Positions 17,597-26,024 of a stretch of DNA of 64,000 nt are shown one piece after another (the first letter of the stretch is position 1; every line of letters begins with the position of its first letter). Made by a program: the position numbers and the translations under genes. The stretch covers positions 1 to 64,000 of the forward strand of contig JAIOPK010000019.1 of assembly GCA_021413945.1 (NCBI GenBank). Direction: 5' to 3'. The notes below the pieces were generated by a model. It was given only the letters and a program-made list of their open reading frames with translations. It ran no database searches and was not told where the DNA came from. The stretch is from Candidatus Uhrbacteria bacterium. GTDB taxonomy: Bacteria > Patescibacteriota > Patescibacteriia > 2-12-FULL-60-25.

Positions 17597-19009
17597 ATGG
17601 CTGAAGTCAAACCCGATATCGAAACATTTGCAAAGATCAAAGTCATCGGAGTCGGTGGCTCTGGAGGCTCTTCTGTCGACCGCATGATCGCGTCCAAAAT
17701 TCGTGGTGTCGAATTCGTCGCCATGAACACGGATGTTCAGGCTCTGCACAAGTCGCAAGCCACACTGAAAGTCCATCTTGGAAAAACCGTGACGCGCGGT
17801 TTGGGAGCGGGTATGAATCCGGAAGTCGGCCAGCGCGCCGCGGAAGAGAGCGCCGATGAAATTCGTGAATTATTGAAAGGCACGGACATGGTGTTCGTGA
17901 CATGCGGACTCGGCGGCGGAACAGGAACGGGCGCGGGTCCGGTCGTTGCGGCCATCGCAAAAGAAGTTGGCGCACTCACCGTCGCCGTTGTCACCAAGCC
18001 GTTCGCTTTCGAGGGCGCACAGAGACGCGCGATCGCCGATCAAGGTTTTGAAAAACTCGTCGGACAAGTCGACGCGATTATCACGATTCCCAACGACCGT
18101 ATTTTGCAGATCATCGATCGGAAGACAACGCTCGTCGAAGCATTTGAAACCGTAGACGACGTTCTCCGCCAAGGCGTGCAAGGCATCTCCGAAGCCATCA
18201 CGGTTCCGGGTTTGATCAACGTCGACTTTGCCGACGTACGCACCGTTATGGCCGGACGAGGGAGCGCGCTCATGGGCATTGGACGCGGACACGGCGACAA
18301 CCGCGCCATCGACGCCGCCAAGGCGGCCGTCGCTTCGCCGCTCCTTGAGGTCTCGATGGACGGCGCCAAAGCCGTACTCTTCATCGTCACGGGCGGTTCC
18401 AACCTCGCGATGCAGGACGTCACGGAAGCGGCCAAGATTATCGGTCAAGCCGCGGATCCAAATGTCGCCATGATTTGGGGAACGATCTTGGACGAGAGCA
18501 TGAAGGATGAAATCAAGATCACCGTCATCGCGACGGGTTTTGAAAAGAACTCGCCCTCTTCCGCCAAGCCCGCAAAAGTAAACTTTGCGCCGGCGCAGAA
18601 TCAGGTTTCGTCGGCACCAAGACAGGCTCCCGTTCCACAGCAAGCTCCGGCACGTTCGTTTGCAAACGACGCGCCTCCGTCGGAACCGTTGAACCGGATG
18701 CCGATTCAAAATCCTCGCCCGGCGGCCAATCAGCAGGCGGGAGGATTCTTTTCCAACATGATGCACTCATTTGGTAATCAACCGGGAGAAGAGGAAGTAG
18801 CTCCGGAAGCGGCGGCGGCCGAACAGGCAAAACCCGCGCCATCTCAACCTGCTCCGGCCGCCCAGCAGCCGCATGTCTCACAGCCGGTCTACGCACCGAT
18901 GAACCAGCGTCCGGTACAGGCGCCACAACCGGCTCCTGCTCCCAAGAAAGCGGCCAGTGAAGATGACGAGTTGGAAATCCCGGCTTTCATCAGGAAGAAG
19001 ATGATGTAG
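17597..19009 (+). CDS. ftsZ: Cell division GTPase FtsZ
   Basis: This 470-residue tubulin homologue forms the division ring. The G-box GGGTGTGAGP (about residues 110-119) and the T7/catalytic segment NVDFADVRTVM are intact. The first glycine loop reads GVGGSGGSSVDRM, with Ser where many FtsZ have Gly or Asn. A Pro/Gln-rich linker of about 130 residues ends in DDELEIPAFIRKKM, the conserved C-terminal peptide that binds FtsA. nrdR begins 9 nt later. The start is set by alignment of the GTPase domain. Confidence 0.97.
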   Translation: MAEVKPDIETFAKIKVIGVGGSGGSSVDRMIASKIRGVEFVAMNTDVQALHKSQATLKVHLGKTVTRGLGAGMNPEVGQRAAEESADEIRELLKGTDMVFVTCGLGGGTGTGAGPVVAAIAKEVGALTVAVVTKPFAFEGAQRRAIADQGFEKLVGQVDAIITIPNDRILQIIDRKTTLVEAFETVDDVLRQGVQGISEAITVPGLINVDFADVRTVMAGRGSALMGIGRGHGDNRAIDAAKAAVASPLLEVSMDGAKAVLFIVTGGSNLAMQDVTEAAKIIGQAADPNVAMIWGTILDESMKDEIKITVIATGFEKNSPSSAKPAKVNFAPAQNQVSSAPRQAPVPQQAPARSFANDAPPSEPLNRMPIQNPRPAANQQAGGFFSNMMHSFGNQPGEEEVAPEAAAAEQAKPAPSQPAPAAQQPHVSQPVYAPMNQRPVQAPQPAPAPKKAASEDDELEIPAFIRKKMM

Positions 19010-19018
19010 GATAGGGGT

Positions 19019-19501
19019 ATGCATTGCCCCGTCTGCAACGATCCCGAAACGCGTGTCTTAGACACGCGTCTTTCGCAAGACGGCACATCCATACGCCGTC
19101 GCCGTCAATGCGATCACTGCGAATATCGCTTCTCGACGCTCGAGGAAATAGAATTATTAAATTTCACCATCGTAAAACGCAACGGTTCGCGTGAAGTTTA
19201 CGACCGCGACAAACTCGAGCGCGGACTCCGCCGTGCCTTGGAGAAGCGCCCCCACACCGCATCCGATTTTCGCGGCCTCGTTCACGCGATCGAGCGCGAC
19301 CTCCAGCGCATCGACTCGACGGAGGTCCGCAGTCAGTCCATCGGCGAGGTTGTCATGGATAATCTCAAATCTTTCGACAAAGTCGCCTACATCAGATTCG
19401 CCTCAGTCTATCGCAGTTTTGAGGACGTCGACACCTTCCAAAAGGAGCTCGACCGTCTGCGGGCAAGCAAGAGCAAGTCAAAAAAGACGGGCAAGAAGTA
19501 A
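19019..19501 (+). CDS. nrdR: Transcriptional repressor NrdR
   Basis: This 160-residue NrdR has the N-terminal zinc ribbon (CPVC near residue 3 and CDHC near residue 31) followed by the RRRRQC DNA-binding surface. An ATP-cone domain (about 49-139) follows, starting FTIVKRNGSREVYDRDKLERG. NrdR senses ATP/dATP and represses ribonucleotide reductase genes. No reductase gene is in the window, so its target is elsewhere. It lies 9 nt after ftsZ and is probably co-transcribed with it, which would link nucleotide supply to division. Confidence 0.95.
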   Translation: MHCPVCNDPETRVLDTRLSQDGTSIRRRRQCDHCEYRFSTLEEIELLNFTIVKRNGSREVYDRDKLERGLRRALEKRPHTASDFRGLVHAIERDLQRIDSTEVRSQSIGEVVMDNLKSFDKVAYIRFASVYRSFEDVDTFQKELDRLRASKSKSKKTGKK

Positions 19502-19515
19502 TCTCGACAATCAGG

Positions 19516-19521
19516 TATAAT
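19516..19521 (+). promoter_or_regulatory. Consensus -10 box before htrA
   Basis: A perfect TATAAT ends 7 nt before the ATG at 19529, predicting a transcript that starts within about 1 nt of that codon. It also overlaps the alternative ATG at 19520, which argues against that start. No good -35 box is visible. Confidence 0.45.
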
Positions 19522-19528
19522 GCCGGAT

Positions 19529-20626
19529 ATGCAGCCGAGAGCGCTATCCGGTCTTTTATTGGTCGCAACCATCTGCGCCGGCTTTGTTTCTGGCGCGGCG
19601 GGCGGTTATTTTGTGGTCGTCCAAAATGAAGCGCGCTTAACCGAGCCTCAGTCCTCGATCATGACACAGCGAGACGAGGAAGAATCTGTTGCCGACCTCG
19701 TCGAGCGCGTCATGCCCTCGGTTGTTTCCATCGATGTCCTATCAAAGGAAGGGGAGGATCCCTTTGGCGACCGCTGGGTCAATGAGCGTGGCCGCGAGCA
19801 AATCGCGGGCGGTTCCGGCTTCTTTGTTTCCTCCGACGGCTTGATTGTGACCAACCGCCATGTCCTCGACGGCAAAGATGTCGAGTATGAAGTTGTCACA
19901 AGCGATGGCCGAGCCTATCCGGCACAAGTTCTTGCGATCGATTCGGTGCTCGATCTCGCGGTACTCAAAGTCGAGGGAACGGGTTTTCCCGCGCTACAGC
20001 TTGGCGATAGCGACACCGTTCGTCCGGGCCAATCGGTCATCGCGATCGGCAATACGCTCGCAGAATTTCAGAACTCGGTAACGATGGGAATCGTATCGGG
20101 CGTGAACCGCCGCCTCTGGGCCGGTGAAGATGAAGCCACGGCGGAAATTCTCGAGGAAGCCATTCAAACTGACGCGCCGATTAACCTCGGTAATTCCGGC
20201 GGTCCGCTTATCGACCTCGACGGCCGCGTCATCGGTGTCAACACGGCGGTCGGAGAAGCACAGTCACTCGGCTTTGCACTTCCGTCCAATGCCGTTCGCC
20301 GCGCCGTCGATTCCGTTCGTCAATTTGGTCGGATTGTCCGTCCATGGATCGGTATTCGATACGACATGGAAGATGGAGGAGCACGTGTCGCCGAGGGGAC
20401 ACGACAGGAGCCGGGTATTATCGCCGGATCTCCGGCTGACAAAGCTGGCTTGAAACCGGGCGACCTCATTGTTTCTTTTGAGCGTGATGCGCTTGATGCG
20501 GACCATCCGCTTGCGGGAAGAATGGCAAAATACAATCCGGGCGATGTTGTTACGCTCGAAGTAGAAAGAGGGGGCGAGGTCGTGAATATACATCTGACGC
20601 TTGGCGACCGAGAGTCTATTGAATAA
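19529..20626 (+). CDS. HtrA/DegP-like serine protease
   Basis: This protein has an N-terminal membrane anchor (about residues 5-28), a trypsin-like domain and one PDZ domain. The catalytic triad is visible: His in TNRHVLDG, Asp in DSVLDLAVLKV and Ser in GNSGGPLI. The PDZ domain follows from about residue 270 with GIIAGSPADKAGLKPGDLI. Such proteases degrade or refold misfolded envelope proteins, which fits a cell exporting giant disulfide-rich proteins. I prefer the ATG at 19529 (365 aa) over 19520 (368 aa) because a TATAAT box overlaps the latter. pyk starts 2 nt after its stop. Confidence 0.92.
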   Translation: MQPRALSGLLLVATICAGFVSGAAGGYFVVVQNEARLTEPQSSIMTQRDEEESVADLVERVMPSVVSIDVLSKEGEDPFGDRWVNERGREQIAGGSGFFVSSDGLIVTNRHVLDGKDVEYEVVTSDGRAYPAQVLAIDSVLDLAVLKVEGTGFPALQLGDSDTVRPGQSVIAIGNTLAEFQNSVTMGIVSGVNRRLWAGEDEATAEILEEAIQTDAPINLGNSGGPLIDLDGRVIGVNTAVGEAQSLGFALPSNAVRRAVDSVRQFGRIVRPWIGIRYDMEDGGARVAEGTRQEPGIIAGSPADKAGLKPGDLIVSFERDALDADHPLAGRMAKYNPGDVVTLEVERGGEVVNIHLTLGDRESIE

Positions 20627-20628
20627 CT

Positions 20629-22029
20629 ATGTCCTATAAACATACCAAAATCGTCTGCACCATCGGCCCTGCCTCGGATACGGTCGAGAAGATCACGAGT
20701 CTCGTCGAGGCAGGCATGAATGTCTGCCGCCTGAACTTCTCGCATGGCACGCATGAACAGCATGCGGAGCTCATCAAGCGTATTCGAGAAGTGTCGACAA
20801 AAACGGGGGAACCGCTGTGCATTTTGCAGGATCTTCAAGGCCCTAAAATCCGCGTCGGTGAAATGCCGGAAGCGGGCGTTGAGCTCGTCGCGGGCAAACC
20901 GATCGTGTTCACGTCGGGTAAGGGAGATATTCCGACCAAGATTCCCGTCACCTATCCCAACCTGCATGAGGATGTAAAAGCCGGCCAACACCTGCTCCTC
21001 GACGACGGTTTGCTTGAAGTCATCGTCAAATCCATAAAAGGGGATGACGTGAATTGCGAGGTAATTACGGGCGGAATGCTCAAATCGCATAAAGGATTGA
21101 ATCTTCCGGAAACTGATACCAAGATTTCGGCCATCACCGACAAAGACAAGGAAGATATCGCCTTTGGCGTACTCCAAGGCGTCGACTGGATCGCCCTGTC
21201 GTTCGTCCGCAAACCCGATGACGTCCGCGAACTTCGTAAGTTAATCGGCGATCCGGGAATCAAGGTTATCGCCAAGATGGAAAAGCCCGAAGCGATCACC
21301 AACATGGATGCTATTATTGCGGAAGTCGACGGCATCATGGTCGCCCGTGGCGATCTTGGGATTGAAATGCCTGCGGAAAAAGTTCCGGTGATTCAAAAAG
21401 AACTCATCGCCAAATGCCGATTAGCCGGCAAGCCCGTCATTGTCGCGACCCAAATGCTCGACTCGATGATCAAAAATCCACGAGCGACCCGCGCGGAAAT
21501 TTCGGATATCGCCAACGCCGTGATCGACCACGCCGATGCGACCATGCTCTCGGGAGAAACCGCGAGCGGTGCCCATCCGATTGAAGCGGTTAAGACGATG
21601 AGCGCGACCATTATCGAAACGGAGAAGAGTAAATACGACGATGTCACGCCGGAAATGCGCGCCAACGAGCACTCGGAAGTCGCCATGACCAACATCGCCT
21701 CCATTCTCGGCCGCGCGAGCAATGCCAAGGCCATCATCGTCGCCTCGCTCTCGGGAGAATCGGCGCGGCTTGTGTCGCGCGAGCGCCCGGATCAACCTAT
21801 TTATGTGATGACGACTTCCGATCGAGTTGTTCGTCAGCTTAACGTGTCATGGGGCGTCCGCGGCTTCGTCGTCGCAAAAGCCGACACGGTGTCAAAGCTC
21901 ATCGATGAAAGTCTGGAAATACTGAAAACCAACAAGCTCATCGCAACCGGCGATGAAGTCGTCATCGTCGCGGGCGAACCGCTGGGGGAGTCGGGATCGG
22001 TGAACCTGGTTGAGTTGCGGAAGGTTTAA
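20629..22029 (+). CDS. pyk: Pyruvate kinase
   Basis: This 466-residue enzyme converts phosphoenolpyruvate and ADP to pyruvate and ATP, the last step of glycolysis. It starts with KIVCTIGPASDT and keeps the active-site block VARGDLGIEMP and the MLSGETASGAHP segment. It lacks the extra C-terminal PEP-utilising domain seen in some Bacillus-type enzymes, so it is of standard length. It follows htrA with a 2-nt gap and is likely in the same transcript, an unusual protease-glycolysis pairing. Confidence 0.97.
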   Translation: MSYKHTKIVCTIGPASDTVEKITSLVEAGMNVCRLNFSHGTHEQHAELIKRIREVSTKTGEPLCILQDLQGPKIRVGEMPEAGVELVAGKPIVFTSGKGDIPTKIPVTYPNLHEDVKAGQHLLLDDGLLEVIVKSIKGDDVNCEVITGGMLKSHKGLNLPETDTKISAITDKDKEDIAFGVLQGVDWIALSFVRKPDDVRELRKLIGDPGIKVIAKMEKPEAITNMDAIIAEVDGIMVARGDLGIEMPAEKVPVIQKELIAKCRLAGKPVIVATQMLDSMIKNPRATRAEISDIANAVIDHADATMLSGETASGAHPIEAVKTMSATIIETEKSKYDDVTPEMRANEHSEVAMTNIASILGRASNAKAIIVASLSGESARLVSRERPDQPIYVMTTSDRVVRQLNVSWGVRGFVVAKADTVSKLIDESLEILKTNKLIATGDEVVIVAGEPLGESGSVNLVELRKV

Positions 22030-22046
22030 ACGTTAATGATCCTTGT

Positions 22047-22631
22047 GTGAATAATTTTGATTTTATCGTCAATGCGTTTAAAAACATCAAAACGGTCGGG
22101 ACGGTGTTTCCTTGTTCGCCTGCCGCCGCACGTAAAATGACCAAACCGGTCGATTTCGCGAAGGCGAAATTTCTCGTCGAGCTTGGCGGCGGAAACGGAG
22201 CGGTGACCAAAGAGATCTTGCGTCAAATGCGGCCGGATACAAAGCTCATGGTCTTTGAGTTGGATCCAAAATACGCCAAGAGCTTACGCGAGCTCGACGA
22301 TAAGCGCATGACCGTCATCAACGATTCGGCCGAACTGATCGAGAAGTATCTGGAACGGGAGGGGATCCATCAGGTGGACGCCGTGATCTCGACGCTTCCG
22401 CTCGTGATCATGGATGAACCGACCAGAAACCGGATCATGGATGCGGTAACCCGCGTGGTAAATCCAAGCGGCTGTTTCATCCAGATCCAGTACTCGCTCA
22501 TGACAAAAAATGAGATGAAGGAACGCTTCAACAACCTGCGTATCGATTTCACGCCATTCAATATCCCACCGGCATTTTTCTATATTGTAACCAAGGACGC
22601 GGAAGAACCCGTCGAATTGCAGAAGGTCTGA
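22047..22631 (+). CDS. SAM-dependent methyltransferase, phospholipid N-methyltransferase/KsgA-like
   Basis: This 194-residue Rossmann-fold methyltransferase starts with GTG. The SAM-binding motif LVELGGGNGAVTKEIL (about residues 46-61) and the acidic VFELD strand end are clear. TVFPCSPAAARKM resembles the N-terminal region of phospholipid N-methyltransferases (PmtA-like, COG3963). KsgA-type rRNA dimethylases are a less likely alternative because the NLPY-type catalytic motif is replaced by STLPLV. The substrate is unresolved. A TAATGA box at 22034 could give a near-leaderless message. Confidence 0.7.
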   Translation: MNNFDFIVNAFKNIKTVGTVFPCSPAAARKMTKPVDFAKAKFLVELGGGNGAVTKEILRQMRPDTKLMVFELDPKYAKSLRELDDKRMTVINDSAELIEKYLEREGIHQVDAVISTLPLVIMDEPTRNRIMDAVTRVVNPSGCFIQIQYSLMTKNEMKERFNNLRIDFTPFNIPPAFFYIVTKDAEEPVELQKV

Positions 22632-22653
22632 TGTAGATGGACAAGGATAGCAA

Positions 22654-22677
22654 AAACCTCCCGTGAGTGGGAGGTTT
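22654..22677 (-). terminator. Terminator downstream of tRNA-Asp
   Basis: The stem AAACCTCCC/GGGAGGTTT has a 6-nt loop. On the minus strand it is followed by TTTTTGC, so it serves tRNA-Asp. It may also stop plus-strand transcripts from the methyltransferase gene. Confidence 0.75.
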
Positions 22678-22682
22678 CCGCG

Positions 22683-22760
22683 TGGCGGGTCGGAAGGGAT
22701 TCGAACCCTCGATCTTCTCCGTGACAGGGAGACGTGTTAACCGGGCTACACCACCGACCC
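22683..22760 (-). tRNA. tRNA-Asp(GTC)
   Basis: The minus strand folds into a full cloverleaf: a 7-bp acceptor stem GGGTCGG/CCGACCC, anticodon loop CTGTCAC (anticodon GTC), TTCGAAT T-loop, discriminator G and an encoded CCA end. Discriminator G is expected for Asp. Confidence 0.95.
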
Positions 22761-22859
22761 ATTGAGCCTTATTCTTGACGGTTCCAAGCGTTGGGTGAAC
22801 GATGACCGTATCTAGGCGCGGAAAACTTTACCAAAACACGCGTCGTTTTGCAAGACCCT

Positions 22860-23288
22860 ATGTTCGCCCTCATTCGCCACGCCGGTTACCACCTTGGCAA
22901 CGGCTCTTTGACCTCCGACGGGGCCACGGACGTGAATGCGTTGGGCGAGCTTTTGCGTAACGCCGGTCCTTGGACGGAGCTCCGCTGTTCTCCGAGCACG
23001 CGCACGCGGGAAACGGCCAATATCCTGTCCATAATGCTCGGCGTACCCGTGACCGAGGACGACCGTATCGGTATGGACGGAGACCTTTCCGACCTCCTCC
23101 CGCCCACAGAGCCGCACGGCATCATCTTTGTGAGCCATTTGCCGGTCTTAAGTCGATGGCTACGCGCCTGGAGCCGTATATTCGGCCAAGACGAGCCTCC
23201 GATTACCGAGATCGCCTGTGGTTATGTCATCGACCCAGAAGGGAGAACTATCCGTCCGGTGGTACCGTTGCCAAAATCGTCAAAATAG
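22860..23288 (+). CDS. Histidine phosphatase family protein (SixA-like)
   Basis: This small (142 aa) branch-2-like histidine phosphatase has the catalytic RHA motif right at the N-terminus (FALIRHAGYH), the phosphate-binding Arg in SPSTRTRETANIL and the second His in VSHLPVL. I use the ATG at 22860; an in-frame TTG at 22848 would add four residues. SixA-type proteins remove phosphate from phosphohistidine, but the substrate here is unknown. The GG at RHG/RHE is replaced by RHAGY. It stands alone, between tRNA-Asp and a small unknown gene. Confidence 0.75.
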   Translation: MFALIRHAGYHLGNGSLTSDGATDVNALGELLRNAGPWTELRCSPSTRTRETANILSIMLGVPVTEDDRIGMDGDLSDLLPPTEPHGIIFVSHLPVLSRWLRAWSRIFGQDEPPITEIACGYVIDPEGRTIRPVVPLPKSSK

Positions 23289-23326
23289 GCCATGCTGTGA
23301 TAGTCCCTTCAACAACGGAGGTTCGG

Positions 23327-23686
23327 ATGGGTCACATGCATCGTGTGGCGACAAGTCCGGATCTCATTCCGGACGATCGTAATTTCGGAGCGCGCTTGGA
23401 AAAAGACGTGCTCATTTTGCCGGAACTATTCCTGCCGCTACTCGTGGAGTACAAGATCGAGACCAGCGAGCTGTTCTACGCCCTCACGCTCACCGAGTCG
23501 CGCGCCGTGGCAAGGGCTCTGGGCTGGGAACTGGAACAAGTCGTCAAAGCCAGGAGAGGTCTTGCACACCTCATCCAGAAGTCGATCGCGCCGCCGCCGC
23601 CATCGCCGCCGGCGTCAACGTATTCCTGGGGTCCGCTTCCCCGGTACCCGCCATCCTCGTTTCCTCCCAAGAAGAAGATCGGCTGA
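23327..23686 (+). CDS. Hypothetical 119-aa protein
   Basis: A strong CGGAGG site lies 6 nt before the ATG at 23327. The protein starts MGHMHRVATSPDLIP, has a helical middle (about 45-85, with SELFYALTLTESRAVARALG that could form a helix-turn-helix), and ends in a Pro/Lys-rich tail (PPPPSPPAS to PPKKKIG). I recognise no family. It is followed by a strong terminator, so it looks like a one-gene unit. A DNA-binding role is only a guess. Confidence 0.6.
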   Translation: MGHMHRVATSPDLIPDDRNFGARLEKDVLILPELFLPLLVEYKIETSELFYALTLTESRAVARALGWELEQVVKARRGLAHLIQKSIAPPPPSPPASTYSWGPLPRYPPSSFPPKKKIG

Positions 23687-23710
23687 GGCCAAACACCTTT
23701 CTATACGAAC

Positions 23711-23745
23711 AAGCTCCACCCCGACGTCTTCGGGGTGGAGCTTTT
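23711..23745 (+). terminator. Intrinsic terminator
   Basis: A 13-bp stem, AAGCTCCACCCCG/CGGGGTGGAGCTT, is followed by TTTTC. It ends the 119-aa gene and may also serve the convergent CYTH gene on the minus strand (AAGC then TTG-rich). Confidence 0.85.
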
Positions 23746-23762
23746 CAGTTGTCGATCATCCG

Positions 23763-24860
23763 TCAGGAGCCGAACGCTCCGAGGACATAGCTGCGTACCT
23801 GCTCGTACTTGTGCGCCCAGCCGTCCAGCTTCGCGCTCTTTACGACCGTGTACGGAGACCAGCTAAAGAACAGTGCATGACCGAGTCGATAGGCCTCGGC
23901 ATGATCCTCGCGACGCGCCGGGTTGTTGGAGCGAATGTCCTCGTACACCGACTCGGGTGCCGGCGCGAGCCAGATCACCCGTGCATAGCGGGCCGCCTCA
24001 TCGTGCGCCTTGATGCTGCAGATGCGCTCGAGGTCCTTCACACCACCGTCCAGATAGGCGGCGCTGTCGAGGGTCCCGCGATCAAGCAGAACGGCCTTCT
24101 TGCCGTCGCGTATCGCTTGGTCAACCGCCGCCTCCTCGAATGCGCGCTGGATGCGCAGGAGGGTCTGCTGGAACCTGGCGATGCCGACCGGATCATCCGA
24201 TGGCGGAACGATGCCGACTTGCGAGATGAGAATCGTCGCCGCCTCGGGCACGAACTTGATCTCGTTTCCGAACTCCTTCTTGAGTGCCTCCATCGCCGTC
24301 GTCTTGCCGGAGCCGGGTCCGCCGGTCAGCACGATCATCGGAATGGGGGAGGGAAGGTAGTGATGCAGAGGCTTGGGTGGTGTCGAGTCGCCCAAGATCG
24401 TAGCGAGCTTGGCGAGCATCAAGTTGCTGATGCTCTCCGTGACCTCGACGGCGCCCTCGAGCCAGTCGGGGAGCGGAACGTCCTCGATCTTCTCGTCCTC
24501 CCGGTACTCGATCTCGACGAGCATGAGACCCTTGAGCGGCCCATGAAACACATCGATCTCGCAGCGCCCGACGAAATAGCGCGTCTTCTCGAGCTTGTCC
24601 GAACAGCAGTACTCGTACAGCTCGACCGCCGCCTTCATCGGGATGGAGACCTCGGTCTCCGGCCGCGACTGCCCCTTGCCTCGCTTGTGCGTCATCTTGG
24701 CCTCGAGTTTGATCGGCTCTTCCTCGATGATGCGGACGCGCAAGCTCTCGCCCGGCACAGTGTTGAAGTACCCCTGTTGGAAGTGCTTCCTCGGGGCATC
24801 TCGGTACACCTTGGGATCCAGCGATGTCACCAGCCATCGACGCTCTCTCTCAATCTGCAT
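23763..24860 (-). CDS. CYTH domain fused to P-loop ATPase/kinase-like domain
   Basis: This 365-residue fusion starts at MQIERERRWLV, where GAGGA lies 8 nt upstream. The N-terminal CYTH (triphosphate tunnel) domain (about 1-165) keeps the I-E-x-E-R start, LRVRI, KLEAK, RPETEVSI and LVEIEY strands that line the tunnel. The C-terminal domain (about 172-365) has Walker A GGPGSGKTT, a KKAVLLDRG Walker B-like strand and the VIWLAPAP strand, like AAA_28/NadR-type ATPases. CYTH enzymes hydrolyse triphosphates; the fusion may use a nucleotide or polyphosphate substrate, but which one is unknown. Plant TTM1/TTM2 also fuse CYTH to a P-loop kinase, in the opposite order. Confidence 0.8.
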   Translation of the reverse strand: MQIERERRWLVTSLDPKVYRDAPRKHFQQGYFNTVPGESLRVRIIEEEPIKLEAKMTHKRGKGQSRPETEVSIPMKAAVELYEYCCSDKLEKTRYFVGRCEIDVFHGPLKGLMLVEIEYREDEKIEDVPLPDWLEGAVEVTESISNLMLAKLATILGDSTPPKPLHHYLPSPIPMIVLTGGPGSGKTTAMEALKKEFGNEIKFVPEAATILISQVGIVPPSDDPVGIARFQQTLLRIQRAFEEAAVDQAIRDGKKAVLLDRGTLDSAAYLDGGVKDLERICSIKAHDEAARYARVIWLAPAPESVYEDIRSNNPARREDHAEAYRLGHALFFSWSPYTVVKSAKLDGWAHKYEQVRSYVLGAFGS

Positions 24861-24890
24861 CGTATCTTCCTCGGTTAAAGGGCCTTGGCG

Positions 24891-24919
24891 AGTTTGGCAG
24901 GGTAAAACGCGTGCGTCAA
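24891..24919 (-). promoter_or_regulatory. Secondary candidate promoter for CYTH gene
   Basis: On the minus strand, TTGACG and CAAACT are 17 nt apart, downstream of the hairpin at 24922-24952. It would give a leader of about 25 nt containing GAGGA. Confidence 0.3.
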
Positions 24920-24921
24920 AC

Positions 24922-24952
24922 AAAAAACCCTCAAAATGAATCGAGGGTTTTT
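24922..24952 (-). terminator. Hairpin terminator between tkt operon and CYTH gene
   Basis: The stem AAAAACCCTC/GAGGGTTTTT is followed on the minus strand by TTTTTTG. It can end the transketolase transcript. It also lies only about 12 nt after a consensus promoter at 24971-24999. Confidence 0.8.
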
Positions 24953-24970
24953 CTTTGGGCACTCGCGTTA

Positions 24971-24999
24971 ACTATAGCACATTTTGGACCTTTTGTCAA
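24971..24999 (-). promoter_or_regulatory. Consensus sigma-70-type promoter
   Basis: On the minus strand, TTGACA (24999-24994), a 17-nt spacer and TATAGT (24976-24971) form a near-perfect promoter. The transcript would start near 24964 and run straight into a terminator hairpin before the CYTH gene. Confidence 0.6.
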
Positions 25000-25030
25000 T
25001 CAAATAGTGTTATATTGCTGGCACATTTTG

Positions 25031-26020
25031 TTATTTTTTGCTCACTTTACGCTTGTGCGCGCGCTTCACAGCTTTGACGATGTCGGCCGACTTCATGCCG
25101 TACTTGGTTAATAGCTCCTCCGTCTCTCCGGACTCGCCAAACGAGTTTTGCATGCCGATATTCTCGATCGGCGCCGGCTCCCGTCGGCCGAGCGTCTCTG
25201 CGACGGCGCCCGCCAACCCGCCAATAATTTGATGTTCCTCGACGGTCACGCAGCAGCCGGTCTTCTTCACGCTCTTCGTGAGCGTCTCCTCATCAAACGG
25301 TTTGAGCGTATGGCAATTCAGAACCTCAACGTCGATCCCATCTTTCGCAAGCATCTCGGCCGCAACCATCGCTTCATACACAAGGGGACCACATGCCGCG
25401 ATGGTCGCGTCTGTCCCTACACGCATCACATTCGCCTTGCCGATCTTAAACGGCGTCTTCTCGACCGTCATCACCGGCGTTTTCTCGCGGGCAAATCGGA
25501 AGTACGCGGGACCGATCATTTTCGCGAGTGCAATCGTTGCCTTCTTTGTCTCCAAATAGTCGCAAGGCACAACCACGGTCAGATTGGGGAGGACACGCGT
25601 GATCGCGATATCCTCGAGCGCCTGATGCGTCGCTCCATCCGGTCCGACGGAAATTCCCGCATGTGCGCCGGCGACCTTCACATTCGCCTTTGTGTAACAC
25701 ACCGACACGCGCAGCTGATCCCAGTTTCGTCCCGGCACAAACACGGCATAGGAGCTCACGAACGGAATTTTTCCCGCAAGCGCGAGACCGGCCGCAACAC
25801 CCATCATGTTCTGTTCGGCGACACCGCATTCGACAAATCGGTCGGGAAACGCTTTCTGAAACAAATGCGCACGCGTCGACTCCGCCAAATCGCCCGTCAG
25901 GACAACGACGCGTTTATCTTTTTTGCCGATCTCAACCAAGCCGTCCCCATAGCCATTGCGCGTCGGGATTTGCTCGACGTCCTTGCGGAATAATTTTGGA
26001 TTGAGAGGAACGGCTGGCAT
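25031..26020 (-). CDS. Transketolase, C-terminal subunit
   Basis: These 329 residues correspond to the pyrimidine-binding and C-terminal domains of transketolase. Visible features include AEQNMMGVAAGLALAGKIPF (the catalytic Glu region binding the thiamine ring), the GPDGATHQALEDIA segment and the C-terminal TVEEHQIIGGLAGAVAE block. With the N-terminal half at 27090-27962 it forms the split transketolase common in archaea and CPR bacteria, moving two-carbon units in the non-oxidative pentose phosphate pathway. It follows the DUF4349 gene by 4 nt. Confidence 0.93.
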   Translation of the reverse strand: MPAVPLNPKLFRKDVEQIPTRNGYGDGLVEIGKKDKRVVVLTGDLAESTRAHLFQKAFPDRFVECGVAEQNMMGVAAGLALAGKIPFVSSYAVFVPGRNWDQLRVSVCYTKANVKVAGAHAGISVGPDGATHQALEDIAITRVLPNLTVVVPCDYLETKKATIALAKMIGPAYFRFAREKTPVMTVEKTPFKIGKANVMRVGTDATIAACGPLVYEAMVAAEMLAKDGIDVEVLNCHTLKPFDEETLTKSVKKTGCCVTVEEHQIIGGLAGAVAETLGRREPAPIENIGMQNSFGESGETEELLTKYGMKSADIVKAVKRAHKRKVSKK

Positions 26021-26024
26021 AGGT

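Noticed and set aside
23343-24878. 511-codon plus-strand frame across the CYTH gene
   Set aside because: The minus-strand CYTH/P-loop protein has intact motifs; the plus frame is Arg/Leu-rich without motifs and crosses a terminator.
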